A DNA stretch of 64,000 nucleotides from assembly GCF_019711315.1 (NCBI RefSeq), contig NZ_CP081294.1, forward strand, positions 310,001-374,000, written 5' to 3'. A program made the position numbers and the translations under genes. Shown here in pieces: positions 29,138 to 38,532 of the stretch. The notes under the pieces were generated by a model that was not told the DNA's origin, ran no database searches, and was given only the letters and a program-made list of their open reading frames with translations. The stretch comes from Qipengyuania gelatinilytica (GTDB lineage Bacteria > Pseudomonadota > Alphaproteobacteria > Sphingomonadales > Sphingomonadaceae). Each line of letters begins with the position of its first letter. The first letter of the stretch is position 1.

Positions 29138-30004
29138 ATGTCCGACACTACTGCCGAACAGACCCGTTTCGAAGGCACCCAATCCTATATCGCCACCGAA
29201 GACCTGAAGGTCGCGGTGAACGCTGCAGTGCTCTTGCGCCGCCCGCTGCTGGTGAAGGGCGAGCCCGGCACCGGCAAGACCGTGCTGGCGCATGAGATCT
29301 CCAAGGCACTCGATGCCCCGCTGATCGAATGGAATGTCAAGTCGACGACCAAGGCGCAGCAGGGCCTCTACGAATATGATGCGGTGGCCCGCCTGCGCGA
29401 CGGCCAGCTCGGCGACGAGCGCGTCCATGACATCTCGAACTACATCAAGAAGGGCAAGCTGTGGGAAGCCTTCACTTCCGAACAGCTCCCGGTCCTGCTG
29501 ATCGACGAGATCGACAAGGCCGATATCGAGTTTCCGAACGACCTCCTGCAGGAACTCGATCGCATGAGCTTCGACGTCTACGAGACGCACACCCGCATCG
29601 AGGCGAAAGAGCGCCCGATCGTCGTGATCACATCGAACAATGAAAAGGAACTGCCCGACGCATTCCTGCGCCGCTGTTTCTTCCACTACATCAAGTTCCC
29701 CGATCGCGACACGATGCGCGAGATCATCGATGTTCACTACCCGGGCATCCAGAAGACCCTCGTCACCAAGGCGATGGAAACCTTTTACGAGCTGCGCGAC
29801 GTGCCCGGCCTCAAGAAGAAGCCAAGCACGAGCGAACTTCTCGACTGGCTCAAGCTGCTCCTCAACGAGGACATGCCGCTGGAAGTCCTGCAGGACAGCA
29901 ATCCGAACAGCGCGATCCCGCCGCTGCACGGCGCATTGCTCAAGAACGAGCAGGACGTGATGATGTTCGAACGCCTCGCTTTCATGGCGCGTCGCCAGAC
30001 CTGA
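29138..30004 (+). CDS. MoxR family AAA+ ATPase
   Basis: A 288-residue AAA+ chaperone-like ATPase. Walker A is GEPGTGKT (residues 41-48), Walker B VLLIDEIDKAD, sensor 1 IVVITSNNEKELPDAF, and the arginine finger region RRCFFHYIKFPD. MoxR proteins act with VWA-domain partners to insert metals or mature enzyme complexes; the CoxE-like partner is 1.6 kb downstream on the same strand, separated by a reversed gene. AAGGG lies ahead of the ATG at 29138. Strong terminator after the stop. Confidence 0.93.
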   Translation: MSDTTAEQTRFEGTQSYIATEDLKVAVNAAVLLRRPLLVKGEPGTGKTVLAHEISKALDAPLIEWNVKSTTKAQQGLYEYDAVARLRDGQLGDERVHDISNYIKKGKLWEAFTSEQLPVLLIDEIDKADIEFPNDLLQELDRMSFDVYETHTRIEAKERPIVVITSNNEKELPDAFLRRCFFHYIKFPDRDTMREIIDVHYPGIQKTLVTKAMETFYELRDVPGLKKKPSTSELLDWLKLLLNEDMPLEVLQDSNPNSAIPPLHGALLKNEQDVMMFERLAFMARRQT

Positions 30005-30023
30005 TCCAGCGATCATCGATACG

Positions 30024-30063
30024 AAAAGGGCCGGAAAGCGACTTGGTGCTTTCCGGCCCTTTT
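30024..30063. terminator. Bidirectional intrinsic terminator, MoxR / chemoreceptor genes
   Basis: A perfect 16-bp stem (30024-30039 with 30048-30063) and an 8-base loop lie between the convergent genes. The arms end in A4 and T4, so it can work on both strands. Confidence 0.92.
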
Positions 30064-30081
30064 GCTTGGGGAATTCCGTAA

Positions 30082-31482
30082 TCAGCCGAAGCTGTAGGCG
30101 AGTTCGAAATCGCCCCAGCGGCGGCCCTTGATCGTGACCGGAACGTAGACGTTGCGGACCACCCGATAGGTGCGACCGTCGTTTTCCTGACGGTACACGG
30201 CCATCATGTAGGGAGCCTGGCTTTCCTTGGCGCGCTGGTCGATCGTGTCGAGGATCATGCGACCGTTGCGAACGAACTTTGTGTCGTGGTCGATATCGCC
30301 GGTCGGCTTCTGCGAGCACTTGCTCAAGTGCGTCGGCAGGTAGCCCTTCATGTCGGTACATGCTGCGGCCATCACGCGAGGATCGCCCTCGGCTGCCCCG
30401 TCGAGCACGGCGCGCCAGTTGTCATGCGCCCAGTCCATCAAGCCGGTGCGATAACGCTTCGGATTGCTTCCCGGGATTTCGACGTAGTTCTGGTCGAACA
30501 GCTGGTCGAGCGTGAGCCTGCCGTCGGCGATTGCCTGTTCGGCCAGCTCCTCGACCTCCCGCGCACGCTTCTGTGCTGCTTCGACCATGGCGCTGTCCTG
30601 CGGCGAGAGGCCGGCCTGGACTATGCGGTCGAACATTTCGCTGGCGGTGAGTTCGAGTTCCTCGATCCGCTCGTGTGCGGTCTCCAGACGCTGTTCGTTC
30701 TCGTTGGCGGCCCGGTCGTAGCTTTCAAGCACGTTGGAAACACGGTCGACGTGTTCGGTCATCATGCCCGTTGCACGGGTGATCTGGTCATTCTGCTGAT
30801 CGACTTCCTCGACCAGCTGGCTGACGCCGGCGATCGTTGCATCGATGCTCGCGACCGAGGTCTTGGCCTCGTTCGATGCCTTGGCGCCTGCTTCGATCCG
30901 TTCAATCACGGTCGATGCTTCGGAGCCCAGCGTCTCGATAACGTCCGAGATCTCGTCCGTCGCCTTGCGGGTTTCTCCGGCAAGCGTCTTCACCTCGTTC
31001 GCCACGACCGCGAAGGTCCTGCCGGCTTCACCTGCACGCATCGCTTCGATGGTCGCGTTCAGGGCGAGGATGTTGGTGGTTTCTGCAATCTGCTCGATAT
31101 CCTGCGAACAGCGCTTCACCTGGTCCATCGCGGCGGCAAAGCCGGTGACGTGGGTGGCAAGCGTTTCGACAAGATCGAGCAGGTCGGTGATCTGCTGGAG
31201 TGACGACTGGATCTGGCTGGTGCCCTGCCCCAGGCGCTCGATGGCCCGTGCGGAAAGGATGCGCGCTTCATCGCTGGCTTCGGCGACCTTGCGCTGGTCC
31301 GCCTCCAGTTCCTTCACGGTACCCTGAAGTTCGATATGCTCGGCGCGCAGGACGCCCGAGCTGTCGATCACGGCCTGTACGATACCTGCGACATCCGAGC
31401 AGCCGACGGTTACCTTGCCGCAAGCCTCGGGAATTTTGTCCAGGGCCGATGCTCCCCGCGCATCGATCGCATTCAGTTCCAT
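30082..31482 (-). CDS. Soluble methyl-accepting chemotaxis-type protein with C-terminal sensor region
   Basis: A 466-residue protein without membrane helices. The chemoreceptor signalling hairpin is plain at residues 128-171 ([19 protein letters not shown], then [18 protein letters not shown]), flanked by long coiled coils. The C-terminal 130 residues (from about 335) are a globular region with [42 protein letters not shown] and an FELAYSF end that look like a Cache/PAS-type sensor. Signal domain first and sensor last is the reverse of classic receptors. No che genes are near. It interrupts the MoxR-VWA pair on the opposite strand. Confidence 0.85.
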   Translation of the reverse strand: MELNAIDARGASALDKIPEACGKVTVGCSDVAGIVQAVIDSSGVLRAEHIELQGTVKELEADQRKVAEASDEARILSARAIERLGQGTSQIQSSLQQITDLLDLVETLATHVTGFAAAMDQVKRCSQDIEQIAETTNILALNATIEAMRAGEAGRTFAVVANEVKTLAGETRKATDEISDVIETLGSEASTVIERIEAGAKASNEAKTSVASIDATIAGVSQLVEEVDQQNDQITRATGMMTEHVDRVSNVLESYDRAANENEQRLETAHERIEELELTASEMFDRIVQAGLSPQDSAMVEAAQKRAREVEELAEQAIADGRLTLDQLFDQNYVEIPGSNPKRYRTGLMDWAHDNWRAVLDGAAEGDPRVMAAACTDMKGYLPTHLSKCSQKPTGDIDHDTKFVRNGRMILDTIDQRAKESQAPYMMAVYRQENDGRTYRVVRNVYVPVTIKGRRWGDFELAYSFG

Positions 31483-31642
31483 ATTCGCGGACCCCCTTTG
31501 GTCTTTTGCAGCGTGGTCACTACGGAATAATGGTTACCGAGCGCTTAAGACTGTCGGAAATTTACAGCAGCGGGCTGTTCGCCAGACGGCAAGTTGCAGA
31601 TTGCCACTGGCCTCGCGGCCTCGGATTGCTTAGTGAGAGTTC

Positions 31643-32824
31643 ATGTTTTTCAACTTCGTCGATGAACTGCGCGCCGCGGGCATCCCCGCCAGCTTCAAGG
31701 AGCACCTCACCCTGCTGGAGGCGCTCGACAAGGAAGTGATCGGCCAGTCGCCCGAGAGCTTCTACTACCTATCGCGCGCGACCTTCGTGAAAGACGAGGG
31801 GCTGCTGGATCGTTTCGACCAGGTTTTCTCCAAGGTCTTCAAGGGCATAATGACCGATTACGGCCAGAACCCGGTCGACATTCCGGAAGACTGGCTGAAG
31901 GCAGTGGCCGAAAAATTCCTCTCCGAAGAAGAGATGGAGAAGATCAAGAGCCTGGGCGACTGGGACGAGATCATGGAGACGCTCAAGAAGCGGCTCGAAG
32001 AACAGGAAAAGCGCCACCAGGGCGGCAACAAGTGGGTCGGCACGGGGGGCACGTCACCCTTCGGCAATTCGGGCTACAACCCGGAAGGCGTGCGGATCGG
32101 CGGCGAAAGCAGGCACAAGCGCGCCATCAAGGTGTGGGACAAGCGCGAGTTCAAGAACCTCGACAACACCAAGGAACTGGGCACGCGCAACATCAAGATG
32201 GCGCTCCGCCGCCTGCGCCGCTTCGCGCGAGAGGGTGCAGCCGACCAGCTCGATCTCGATGCGACCATCGACGGTACGGCAAAGCAGGGCTGGCTCGACA
32301 TCCATATGCGTCCCGAGCGGCGCAACGCCGTGAAGCTGCTGCTGTTTCTCGATGTCGGCGGTTCGATGGATCCCTTCATCAAAATCACGGAAGAGCTGTT
32401 CAGCGCCGCGACCACCGAGTTCAAGAACCTCGAGTTCTTCTACTTCCACAACTGCCTTTACGAAGGCGTGTGGAAGGACAACCGCCGCCGCTGGCAGGAG
32501 CGCACCAAGACCTGGGATATCCTCCACAAGTACGGGCATGACTACAAGGTCGTCTTCGTCGGCGATGCTGCGATGAGCCCCTACGAGATCACTCATCCCG
32601 GCGGCAGTGTCGAGCATATGAACGAGGAAGCTGGTGCCACGTGGATGCAGCGTGTGGTCAACACCTATCCCGCGACCGTCTGGCTCAACCCCGTACCTGA
32701 AAAGCAGTGGGGCTATTCCCAGTCGACCAAGGTGATGAAGCGGATCGTGAACGACCGCATGTACCCGCTCACTCTCGACGGATTGGACGACGCGATGCGC
32801 GAATTGAGCCGCAAGCAGGGATAA
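31643..32824 (+). CDS. CoxE-like VWA domain protein
   Basis: A 393-residue cytoplasmic protein whose N-terminal half is helical and charged (LSEEEMEKIKSLGDWDEIMETL), followed by a linker and a von Willebrand A domain from about residue 230. The MIDAS reads DVGGSM (D237): the usual DxSxS has lost its first serine. Such proteins partner MoxR ATPases, and the partner lies upstream at 29138. The specific target is unknown; CoxE in carboxydotrophs helps assemble CO dehydrogenase, but no such enzyme is here. The ATG at 31643 follows GAGAG. Confidence 0.88.
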   Translation: MFFNFVDELRAAGIPASFKEHLTLLEALDKEVIGQSPESFYYLSRATFVKDEGLLDRFDQVFSKVFKGIMTDYGQNPVDIPEDWLKAVAEKFLSEEEMEKIKSLGDWDEIMETLKKRLEEQEKRHQGGNKWVGTGGTSPFGNSGYNPEGVRIGGESRHKRAIKVWDKREFKNLDNTKELGTRNIKMALRRLRRFAREGAADQLDLDATIDGTAKQGWLDIHMRPERRNAVKLLLFLDVGGSMDPFIKITEELFSAATTEFKNLEFFYFHNCLYEGVWKDNRRRWQERTKTWDILHKYGHDYKVVFVGDAAMSPYEITHPGGSVEHMNEEAGATWMQRVVNTYPATVWLNPVPEKQWGYSQSTKVMKRIVNDRMYPLTLDGLDDAMRELSRKQG

Positions 32825-32878
32825 GCGGCGCGATCCGATCTAGCTGTCTCACACGACCATGAGGCCCAATGATCACAG

Positions 32879-33667
32879 CTAACTTGGCAAAGACCACCTG
32901 ATCGGTACCCGGAACCGCGCACCACGCTGGTCGCTGCCGTCGTCCAGCTTGCTGCTGATCCGAGCGTTCCGGAAGAAGCGCTTTGTGGCTGCGGCGAAAA
33001 TGCCATGGGCTTCAGGAACGGTGAAGTCGATCGATCTGCAAATAACCGAGGTGTCCATCTGGATCTGACACTCGAGAGTTTGAACGCCTGAAAGCCCTCT
33101 CCGGAGTGCCCGCGCCGGATAGGACAGGTGCTTGTACTCGTCAGTTATGTAATCGAGGAACTGTTTGTGATCGACCAACGGCCCGGAGGTGAGGTCGATC
33201 GGGCCGCTCGATACCTCAGGCACCGCGAGGTCGAATTCGACAAAACGATAGAATTCCCACTTGTCGCCGCTCTGCTCCCCAAGGGGGCGAAATGCCGGCA
33301 GGCCAACCAGACGTTCCTCGAACTTCGGAACGCGGATGACCGCCAGGATGTTCGGCTCCTCGCTCTCGCTGGGCGAACAGGTGTAGGGCGTAACTTGCCC
33401 GTCAGCCCCCAATCGACAGCGCATCCTGACGGTATGTGCCGCGATGCTCCCGCCATTAGCTCCGAACATGCTGTACATGTCGGCGACCGTCAGATGGTCG
33501 AGCGATAGCTGCTGCTCGTCGGCCGTAAAGGTTTGCTTAAAGATGCGATCGCCCGGAGCTTCGCCCTTCGATTCCAAGATCGGCGGCTCGCCGTGCTCGG
33601 CCACGGGTTGGCCAGCTGTCGCAGAAGATGCCGCTAAAATCGGGACTAGTGTGACGAATATTTTCAT
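32879..33667 (-). CDS. Exported protein with TonB-C-like terminal domain
   Basis: A 262-residue protein with a Sec signal (FVTLVPILAASSATAG, cleavage near residue 19). The last 80 residues (YPARALRRGLSGVQTLECQI ... FRVPIRWSLPS) resemble the TonB C-terminal domain, with two cysteines, but there is no N-terminal anchor or proline-rich spacer as in true TonB. It may thus be a periplasmic TonB-C fold protein not involved in energy transfer. Base composition looks less GC-rich than its neighbours. It follows the NamZ-like gene by 13 bases. Weak family link; function unknown. Confidence 0.65.
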   Translation of the reverse strand: MKIFVTLVPILAASSATAGQPVAEHGEPPILESKGEAPGDRIFKQTFTADEQQLSLDHLTVADMYSMFGANGGSIAAHTVRMRCRLGADGQVTPYTCSPSESEEPNILAVIRVPKFEERLVGLPAFRPLGEQSGDKWEFYRFVEFDLAVPEVSSGPIDLTSGPLVDHKQFLDYITDEYKHLSYPARALRRGLSGVQTLECQIQMDTSVICRSIDFTVPEAHGIFAAATKRFFRNARISSKLDDGSDQRGARFRVPIRWSLPS

Positions 33668-33680
33668 CGAAGTGCTGCCC

Positions 33681-34883
33681 TCACCCGTAGATCAAATGCG
33701 GCGCAATTGTTTCGCGCCATTCCTGTTCGTCGGTGCTGGCGATCGCTTCCAGATCACCCGGTTCGGCCTCGCTGTCGTCGACCCAGTCGCGCAGTGATGA
33801 ACCGCCGTTGATGACATCGATAGCGAGCCGGTCGAACTCGTATTCGTAGGGGAAATCGCGCCAGATTTCGTAATCGGGATAGAGCTTGCGGATCGCCTTG
33901 AAGGCCAGCGCCTGGAGACGCCACGGCTTGAATTCGTGGTGATCGTAGAACGGGCCTTCTGCGTGAATCATCAACCCGTTACACAGCGTACCTGCGTGTT
34001 TATGGAAGGTCGGCTCGAACCAGCATTCGCGCAAATGACAGCCGCGCAGCCACACCGGTGACATGGCTTTCATCTCTGCCAGCACTGCGCCCGCATCGAT
34101 ATCGGGCGCACCAAACAGGATTTCGAGCGGGCGTGTCGTTCCCCTCCCCTCGCTCAGCGTCGTGCCTTCGAGCATGACGGTCCCGGCATAGGCCCGCGCC
34201 ATGTTGAGGCTTGCGGCATTGGGGCTCGGATTGATCCAGACGCGATCTTCGGGCCATCCGTAACCGGGCGACTTGCCCGGCTTCCAGCCTTCCATCTCGA
34301 TCACCCGGTAATCGACGTCGAGCTTGAAATGGTCGACGAACCAGTGGCCCATCTCGCCCATGGTCATCCCGTGACGCATGGTCATCGGAGCCGCGCCGAC
34401 GAAACTTTCCTGCCCGGGCAGCAGCAGCGTTCCCTCCACCGGGCCGCCCGCGGGGTTCGGCCGGTCCAGCACCCACACAGACTTGCCCGCCTTCTCAGCT
34501 TCCTGGAGCAGGTAAAGCAGTGTCGTGACGAAAGTGTAGATCCGGCAGCCGAGGTCCTGGAGGTCATACAGGAACACGTCCGCCGTCGACATGGACTGGC
34601 CGGTGGGCCGGCGCACTTCACCGTACAGGCTGAAAACGGGAATGTCGTAGCGCGGATCGATCTCGTCCGTCGTCTCGACCATGTTGTCCTGCTTGTCGCC
34701 CTTGAGACCGTGCTGCGGTCCGAAGGCCGAGGTGACGTTCACCCCCTTTGCGATCAGGGCATCCAGCGAATGATCAAGCTGGGCGGTGACAGAAGCCGGA
34801 TGGGCGACAAGAGATACACGTTTCCCCTCTAATGGGGCGCGCAGATCGTCTTGGGTGAGAAGGCGGTCGATACCGAATTTCAT
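33681..34883 (-). CDS. DUF1343 protein, NamZ-like exo-beta-N-acetylmuramidase
   Basis: A 400-residue DUF1343 protein. The family includes NamZ, which removes N-acetylmuramic acid from peptidoglycan fragments. Typical segments are SLVAHPASV, AFGPQHGLKGDKQDNM, PVFSLYGEVRRPT, FLYDLQDLGCRIYTFVTTL, LDRPNPAGG and EGRGTTRPLEILFGAP. I see no signal peptide from the ATG at 34883, so a cytoplasmic recycling role is more likely than secretion. Its start overlaps the stop of the DOMON-like gene (ATGA), a pairing seen often in sphingomonads. Confidence 0.88.
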   Translation of the reverse strand: MKFGIDRLLTQDDLRAPLEGKRVSLVAHPASVTAQLDHSLDALIAKGVNVTSAFGPQHGLKGDKQDNMVETTDEIDPRYDIPVFSLYGEVRRPTGQSMSTADVFLYDLQDLGCRIYTFVTTLLYLLQEAEKAGKSVWVLDRPNPAGGPVEGTLLLPGQESFVGAAPMTMRHGMTMGEMGHWFVDHFKLDVDYRVIEMEGWKPGKSPGYGWPEDRVWINPSPNAASLNMARAYAGTVMLEGTTLSEGRGTTRPLEILFGAPDIDAGAVLAEMKAMSPVWLRGCHLRECWFEPTFHKHAGTLCNGLMIHAEGPFYDHHEFKPWRLQALAFKAIRKLYPDYEIWRDFPYEYEFDRLAIDVINGGSSLRDWVDDSEAEPGDLEAIASTDEQEWRETIAPHLIYG

Positions 34884-35422
34884 GCAGCGCTCGGTGCCGC
34901 AAGCTGGACGGTGAAGCAAGCCGGATCGTGGAAATCGGGTTGCTCCTGTGGATGACAGAGCGCCCAGAAGCTCTTGATACCACCCTCTTCTTCCAGAACG
35001 CAGGTCAAACCGGCCTCGCATTCTTCGACCGGAATAGCGCCTGCGGGAATGGCAGCATCGAAGATCGCGAAACTGCTGCCCTTCCGCATGGTGCAGTCCG
35101 GCTCGCGCGGCGATGGACGGTTTTCCATGCCGTCGCGATAGGAAGAGAAATCATACGCCGCCCAGCGCTCCGATGGAGAGAGGTTGAACTCGCTATAGGC
35201 GTCGCCACCGCGCGGCATCAGGAAGAGTTCGAAGCACGTCGCGCGCCAGAGCTCGTCCGCCCTTCCCTTACCGGCAAATGCCGGAACCACCAGCTTCGCC
35301 GCTCCATCGATACGCCAGCGCAGGCGAAGCCAGTTTGCATCGCGCGAAATGATGCTCGCATGGACCTTCGACACCTCCAACGGCGGATAGGCAGGATGCA
35401 CTACCAGTTCATGCGTTTCCAA
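34880..35422 (-). CDS. DOMON-like domain protein
   Basis: A 180-residue beta-sandwich protein: [18 protein letters not shown], then [28 protein letters not shown] with WAAYDF. These match the DOMON-like carbohydrate/heme-binding fold (carbohydrate-binding family 9-like). No signal peptide. The start appears to be a TTG at 35422; the nearby ATG at 35436 is out of frame. Translation is coupled to the NamZ-like enzyme, which suggests a partner in handling muropeptide sugars, but this is inference. Confidence 0.75.
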   Translation of the reverse strand: METHELVVHPAYPPLEVSKVHASIISRDANWLRLRWRIDGAAKLVVPAFAGKGRADELWRATCFELFLMPRGGDAYSEFNLSPSERWAAYDFSSYRDGMENRPSPREPDCTMRKGSSFAIFDAAIPAGAIPVEECEAGLTCVLEEEGGIKSFWALCHPQEQPDFHDPACFTVQLAAPSAA

Positions 35423-35454
35423 TTGCGAATCCCCATGCTAGCGGGCGCTTCATC

Positions 35455-36684
35455 ATGAGCACCTACAAATCCGAACTCCTGCGTCTGCTCGAACAGCGCG
35501 GCTATATCCATCAGATTACCGATGCGGAAGGACTAGACGCCCTTGCCGCGCGGCAGGTCGTGCCCGGCTATATCGGCTTCGATGCCACTGCGCCCAGCCT
35601 TCACGTGGGTAGCCTCGTGCAAATCATGATGCTGCGCCGCCTGCAGCAGGCCGGTCACAAGCCGATCGTGGTGATGGGCGGCGGGACGACCAAGGTCGGC
35701 GATCCTTCCGGCAAGGACGAAAGCCGCAAGATGCTCACCGATGACGATATCGATGCCAACATCGCCGGTATCCGTAAGGTCTTCGAACGCCTGCTGACCT
35801 TCGGCGACGGTCCGACCGATGCCGTAATGGTCAACAATGACGAATGGCTCAGCCAGCTCGGCTACATCGAACTGCTGCGCGATGTCGGCCCGCATTTCAC
35901 GGTCAACCGGATGCTGACCTTCGATTCGGTGAAACTGCGGCTTGATCGCGAACAGCCGCTGACTTTCCTCGAATTCAACTACATGATCCTGCAAGCGTAC
36001 GACTTCCGCGAGTTGGCGCAGCGTTATGATTGCCGCCTGCAGATGGGCGGAAGCGACCAGTGGGGCAATATCGTCAACGGCATGGAACTCGCCCGCAGGA
36101 TGGACGGGCGCGAGCTCTTCGGCCTCACCACGCCGCTGCTGACCACCGCCGACGGCGCCAAGATGGGCAAGACGGCTGCGGGTGCAGTCTGGCTGAATGA
36201 TGCGCAGCTGCCGAGTTACGATTTCTGGCAGTACTGGCGCAATGTCGACGACCGCGACGTGGGCCGCTTCCTGCGCCTCTTTACCGACCTGCCGCTCGAC
36301 GAGATCGCACGCCTCGAAGCGCTCGAGGGTGCGGATATCAACCAGGCCAAGACAGTCCTCGCGAACGAGGTCACCGCGCTGGTCCGTGGCCGCGAGGCTG
36401 CCGAGACGGCGGAGAAGACCGCTGCGGAAACATTCGCCGGCGGCGGTGCCGGTGAAGACCTCCCCTCGCTCGAGGTGGGTGCCGAAGGCATGCGTATCGG
36501 CGCGGTGCTGACCGGGCTCGGCTTTTGCTCTTCCGGCAAGGAGGCAAAACGCAAGCTGGCAGAAAATGCAGTGAAGCTCGATGGCGAAACCGTCACCGAT
36601 CCCGGCTATCTGGTCGAGGTGCCCAAAGGCGGTGAAACCAAGCTTTCCCTTGGCAAGAAGAAGCACGCGATTATCCGGCGATGA
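35455..36684 (+). CDS. tyrS: Tyrosine--tRNA ligase
   Basis: A 409-residue class I synthetase. The HIGH-type signature is PSLHVGS (H50), the KMSKS loop is KMGKT, and [15 protein letters not shown] binds tyrosine. A C-terminal S4 RNA-binding domain ([20 protein letters not shown]) is present. It is divergent from the DOMON-like gene, 32 bases apart. The ATG at 35455 is clear. Confidence 0.98.
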   Translation: MSTYKSELLRLLEQRGYIHQITDAEGLDALAARQVVPGYIGFDATAPSLHVGSLVQIMMLRRLQQAGHKPIVVMGGGTTKVGDPSGKDESRKMLTDDDIDANIAGIRKVFERLLTFGDGPTDAVMVNNDEWLSQLGYIELLRDVGPHFTVNRMLTFDSVKLRLDREQPLTFLEFNYMILQAYDFRELAQRYDCRLQMGGSDQWGNIVNGMELARRMDGRELFGLTTPLLTTADGAKMGKTAAGAVWLNDAQLPSYDFWQYWRNVDDRDVGRFLRLFTDLPLDEIARLEALEGADINQAKTVLANEVTALVRGREAAETAEKTAAETFAGGGAGEDLPSLEVGAEGMRIGAVLTGLGFCSSGKEAKRKLAENAVKLDGETVTDPGYLVEVPKGGETKLSLGKKKHAIIRR

Positions 36685-36697
36685 CAAGCGCTTGGTT

Positions 36698-36788
36698 AAC
36701 CCTTTTGCGAAAATCTGACCGAGCGGTTTACCAATTATCAGCCTTTGTGCGGCAATAAGTGGCGGGTCACGAGAACATTAAAAGGGTT
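36698..36788 (+). other. Leader of the PilZ gene with inverted repeat covering its ribosome site
   Basis: AACCCTTTT (36698-36706) is complementary over 9 bases to AAAAGGGTT (36780-36788), which contains the AAGGG ribosome site of the gene at 36797. Pairing in the mRNA would hide the site. The two arms are 73 bases apart, so this is only a possibility. Confidence 0.3.
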
Positions 36789-36796
36789 CACACCGC

Positions 36797-37135
36797 ATGA
36801 GCGCCGGAGCACAACTCAGCGTAACCGACCAGCGCCGGATGGCGCGCCACCCGGTCGACCACCCCGTCATTGCCGAGCATTTCGGCAAGGGCGACATGCG
36901 CATGCATATCGCGAATATCTCTGCCAACGGTTTCATGATCGACGATGCGCAGTCGATCAATCGTGGCGAGCGTATCGTGGTTCGACTGCCGGTCATCGGC
37001 CGTATCGAGGCATATTGCATCTGGTGCCGCGACAATCGCGCAGGCTTCCAGTTCGAACGCATTATCCGCGTCGACGATTTCCTGTCGCTGATCGACACGA
37101 TCCAGCCCAATCCGCGCTTGCGGAAGATGCGCTGA
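36797..37135 (+). CDS. PilZ domain protein
   Basis: A 112-residue single-domain protein. RRMARHPVD near the N-terminus is the RxxxR arm and NISANGFMID the (D/N)xSxxG motif of c-di-GMP-binding PilZ domains, with GERIVVRLPVIG and CIWCRDNRAGFQF completing the barrel. It likely binds c-di-GMP; the first arm fits RxxxR only loosely. No diguanylate cyclase gene is near. AAGGG lies nine bases before the ATG. Confidence 0.82.
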   Translation: MSAGAQLSVTDQRRMARHPVDHPVIAEHFGKGDMRMHIANISANGFMIDDAQSINRGERIVVRLPVIGRIEAYCIWCRDNRAGFQFERIIRVDDFLSLIDTIQPNPRLRKMR

Positions 37136-37164
37136 CAGCCAACATTCGTTTCTGAACGAAAAAG

Positions 37165-37196
37165 CAGGCGTCTCTTCACAACCGAAGGGGCGCCTG
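37165..37196 (+). terminator. Stem-loop after the PilZ gene
   Basis: A 13-bp stem with two G-U pairs (37165-37177 with 37184-37196) and a six-base loop lies between the PilZ and MFS genes. No T tract follows, so termination is uncertain. Confidence 0.4.
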
Positions 37197-37209
37197 TCAT
37201 GCGTCTGGC

Positions 37210-38532
37210 GTGAATTCCGCAGCCGAACCCTCGCCCGACACATCGCCGCGCCAACATCCCTTGGGCATAGCGAACTTCCGCGCCTACTGGGTCGCGCGAC
37301 TGACCATGACACTGGCCCAATATGCGATGATGCTGATCATCGGCTGGCAAACCTACAATATCGCGCGCGATGGCGGCATGGGAGTGGCCGAGGCGTCGGG
37401 CCAGCTCGCCCTGATCGGCTTGCTCCAATTCGTCCCGCTTTTCCTGCTGACGCCGTTTTCGGGCTGGGCCGCCGACCATTTCGACAGGCGCAATCTGGGC
37501 CGTCTGACCGTCATGCTGCAAATGATCTGCGCGGCCTTGCTGGCATGGCTGACATGGACCGAGCAGGTGGCGCTGACGTGGATCTTCGGCATCGCAATCC
37601 TGCTGGGGATCGCACGGGCCTTTGCCGGACCTGCGCTCTCCGCCCTCGCCCCCAACCTCGTTCCCAAGTCGATCCTGCCCAATGCGATCGCACTGTCGAG
37701 CATCTCGTGGCAGGTGGGGATGATCGTCGGTCCTGCGCTGGGCGGTTATCTCTACGCCCTTGTTCCGGCGCTTCCCTACATTGCTGCCTTCGCGCTGTTT
37801 GTGGTGTCGATCACCTCGCTCTCGTTCATCGGCAAGGTGCCTCAACCGCCCCGCCCCCAGAACCAGCGCCCGATCCACGCCATGGTCGAGGGCCTGCGCT
37901 ACGTGGTGAAGACCAAGATGGTGCTCGGCGCGATCACGCTGGACCTGTTCGCCGTGTTCCTCGCTGGGGCCACCGCGCTGTTCCCCGTATATGCTCGTGA
38001 TATTCTCGAGGTTGGCGAGACCGGCCTGGCGCAGCTGGCAATGGCACCGGCCGTCGGCGCTGCGCTCACCGCGCTGTATTTCTCGTTCAAGCCACTCAAG
38101 ACCAATGTCGGCCCGAAGATGCTTTGGGCTGTCGCGATATTCGGACTCGCGACCATCGTGTTCGGCTTTTCGACTTCGATGCCGCTCAGCCTCGCGATGC
38201 TCTTCATCGTCGGTGCGGCGGACATGTTCAGCGTCTATATCCGCCAGTCGCTGATCCAACTTCACACACCCGACGACAAGCGCGGCCGCGTGTCTTCGGT
38301 CAGCCTGCTTACGATCAGCGCTTCCAACGAATTCGGCGACTTCTTTTCCGGGAGCCTCGCATATGCGATAGGTCCTGTTGCAGCCGTCGTCAGCGGCGGT
38401 GCGGGCGCGATCGCGACGGTCGCCTTGTGGAGCCGGGTTTTTCCTGTGCTGCGCACGACGCGGACCTTCGATCCGCCCGATGAATTGGTAGAAGAGACCC
38501 CAGAGAATAAACTGCAGGAGCAGATCCCATGA
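37210..38532 (+). CDS. MFS exporter, EntS/DHA3-like
   Basis: A 440-residue major facilitator with about 12 hydrophobic segments. [40 protein letters not shown] (loop 2-3) and the low charge of later loops fit the DHA3/EntS drug or siderophore exporter group. The start is a GTG at 37210; an ATG at 37199 is closed by a stop after four codons. Its stop overlaps the cysK start (ATGA). Substrate unknown; coupling to cysK hints at a sulfur or cysteine link but does not prove it. Confidence 0.85.
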   Translation: MNSAAEPSPDTSPRQHPLGIANFRAYWVARLTMTLAQYAMMLIIGWQTYNIARDGGMGVAEASGQLALIGLLQFVPLFLLTPFSGWAADHFDRRNLGRLTVMLQMICAALLAWLTWTEQVALTWIFGIAILLGIARAFAGPALSALAPNLVPKSILPNAIALSSISWQVGMIVGPALGGYLYALVPALPYIAAFALFVVSITSLSFIGKVPQPPRPQNQRPIHAMVEGLRYVVKTKMVLGAITLDLFAVFLAGATALFPVYARDILEVGETGLAQLAMAPAVGAALTALYFSFKPLKTNVGPKMLWAVAIFGLATIVFGFSTSMPLSLAMLFIVGAADMFSVYIRQSLIQLHTPDDKRGRVSSVSLLTISASNEFGDFFSGSLAYAIGPVAAVVSGGAGAIATVALWSRVFPVLRTTRTFDPPDELVEETPENKLQEQIP

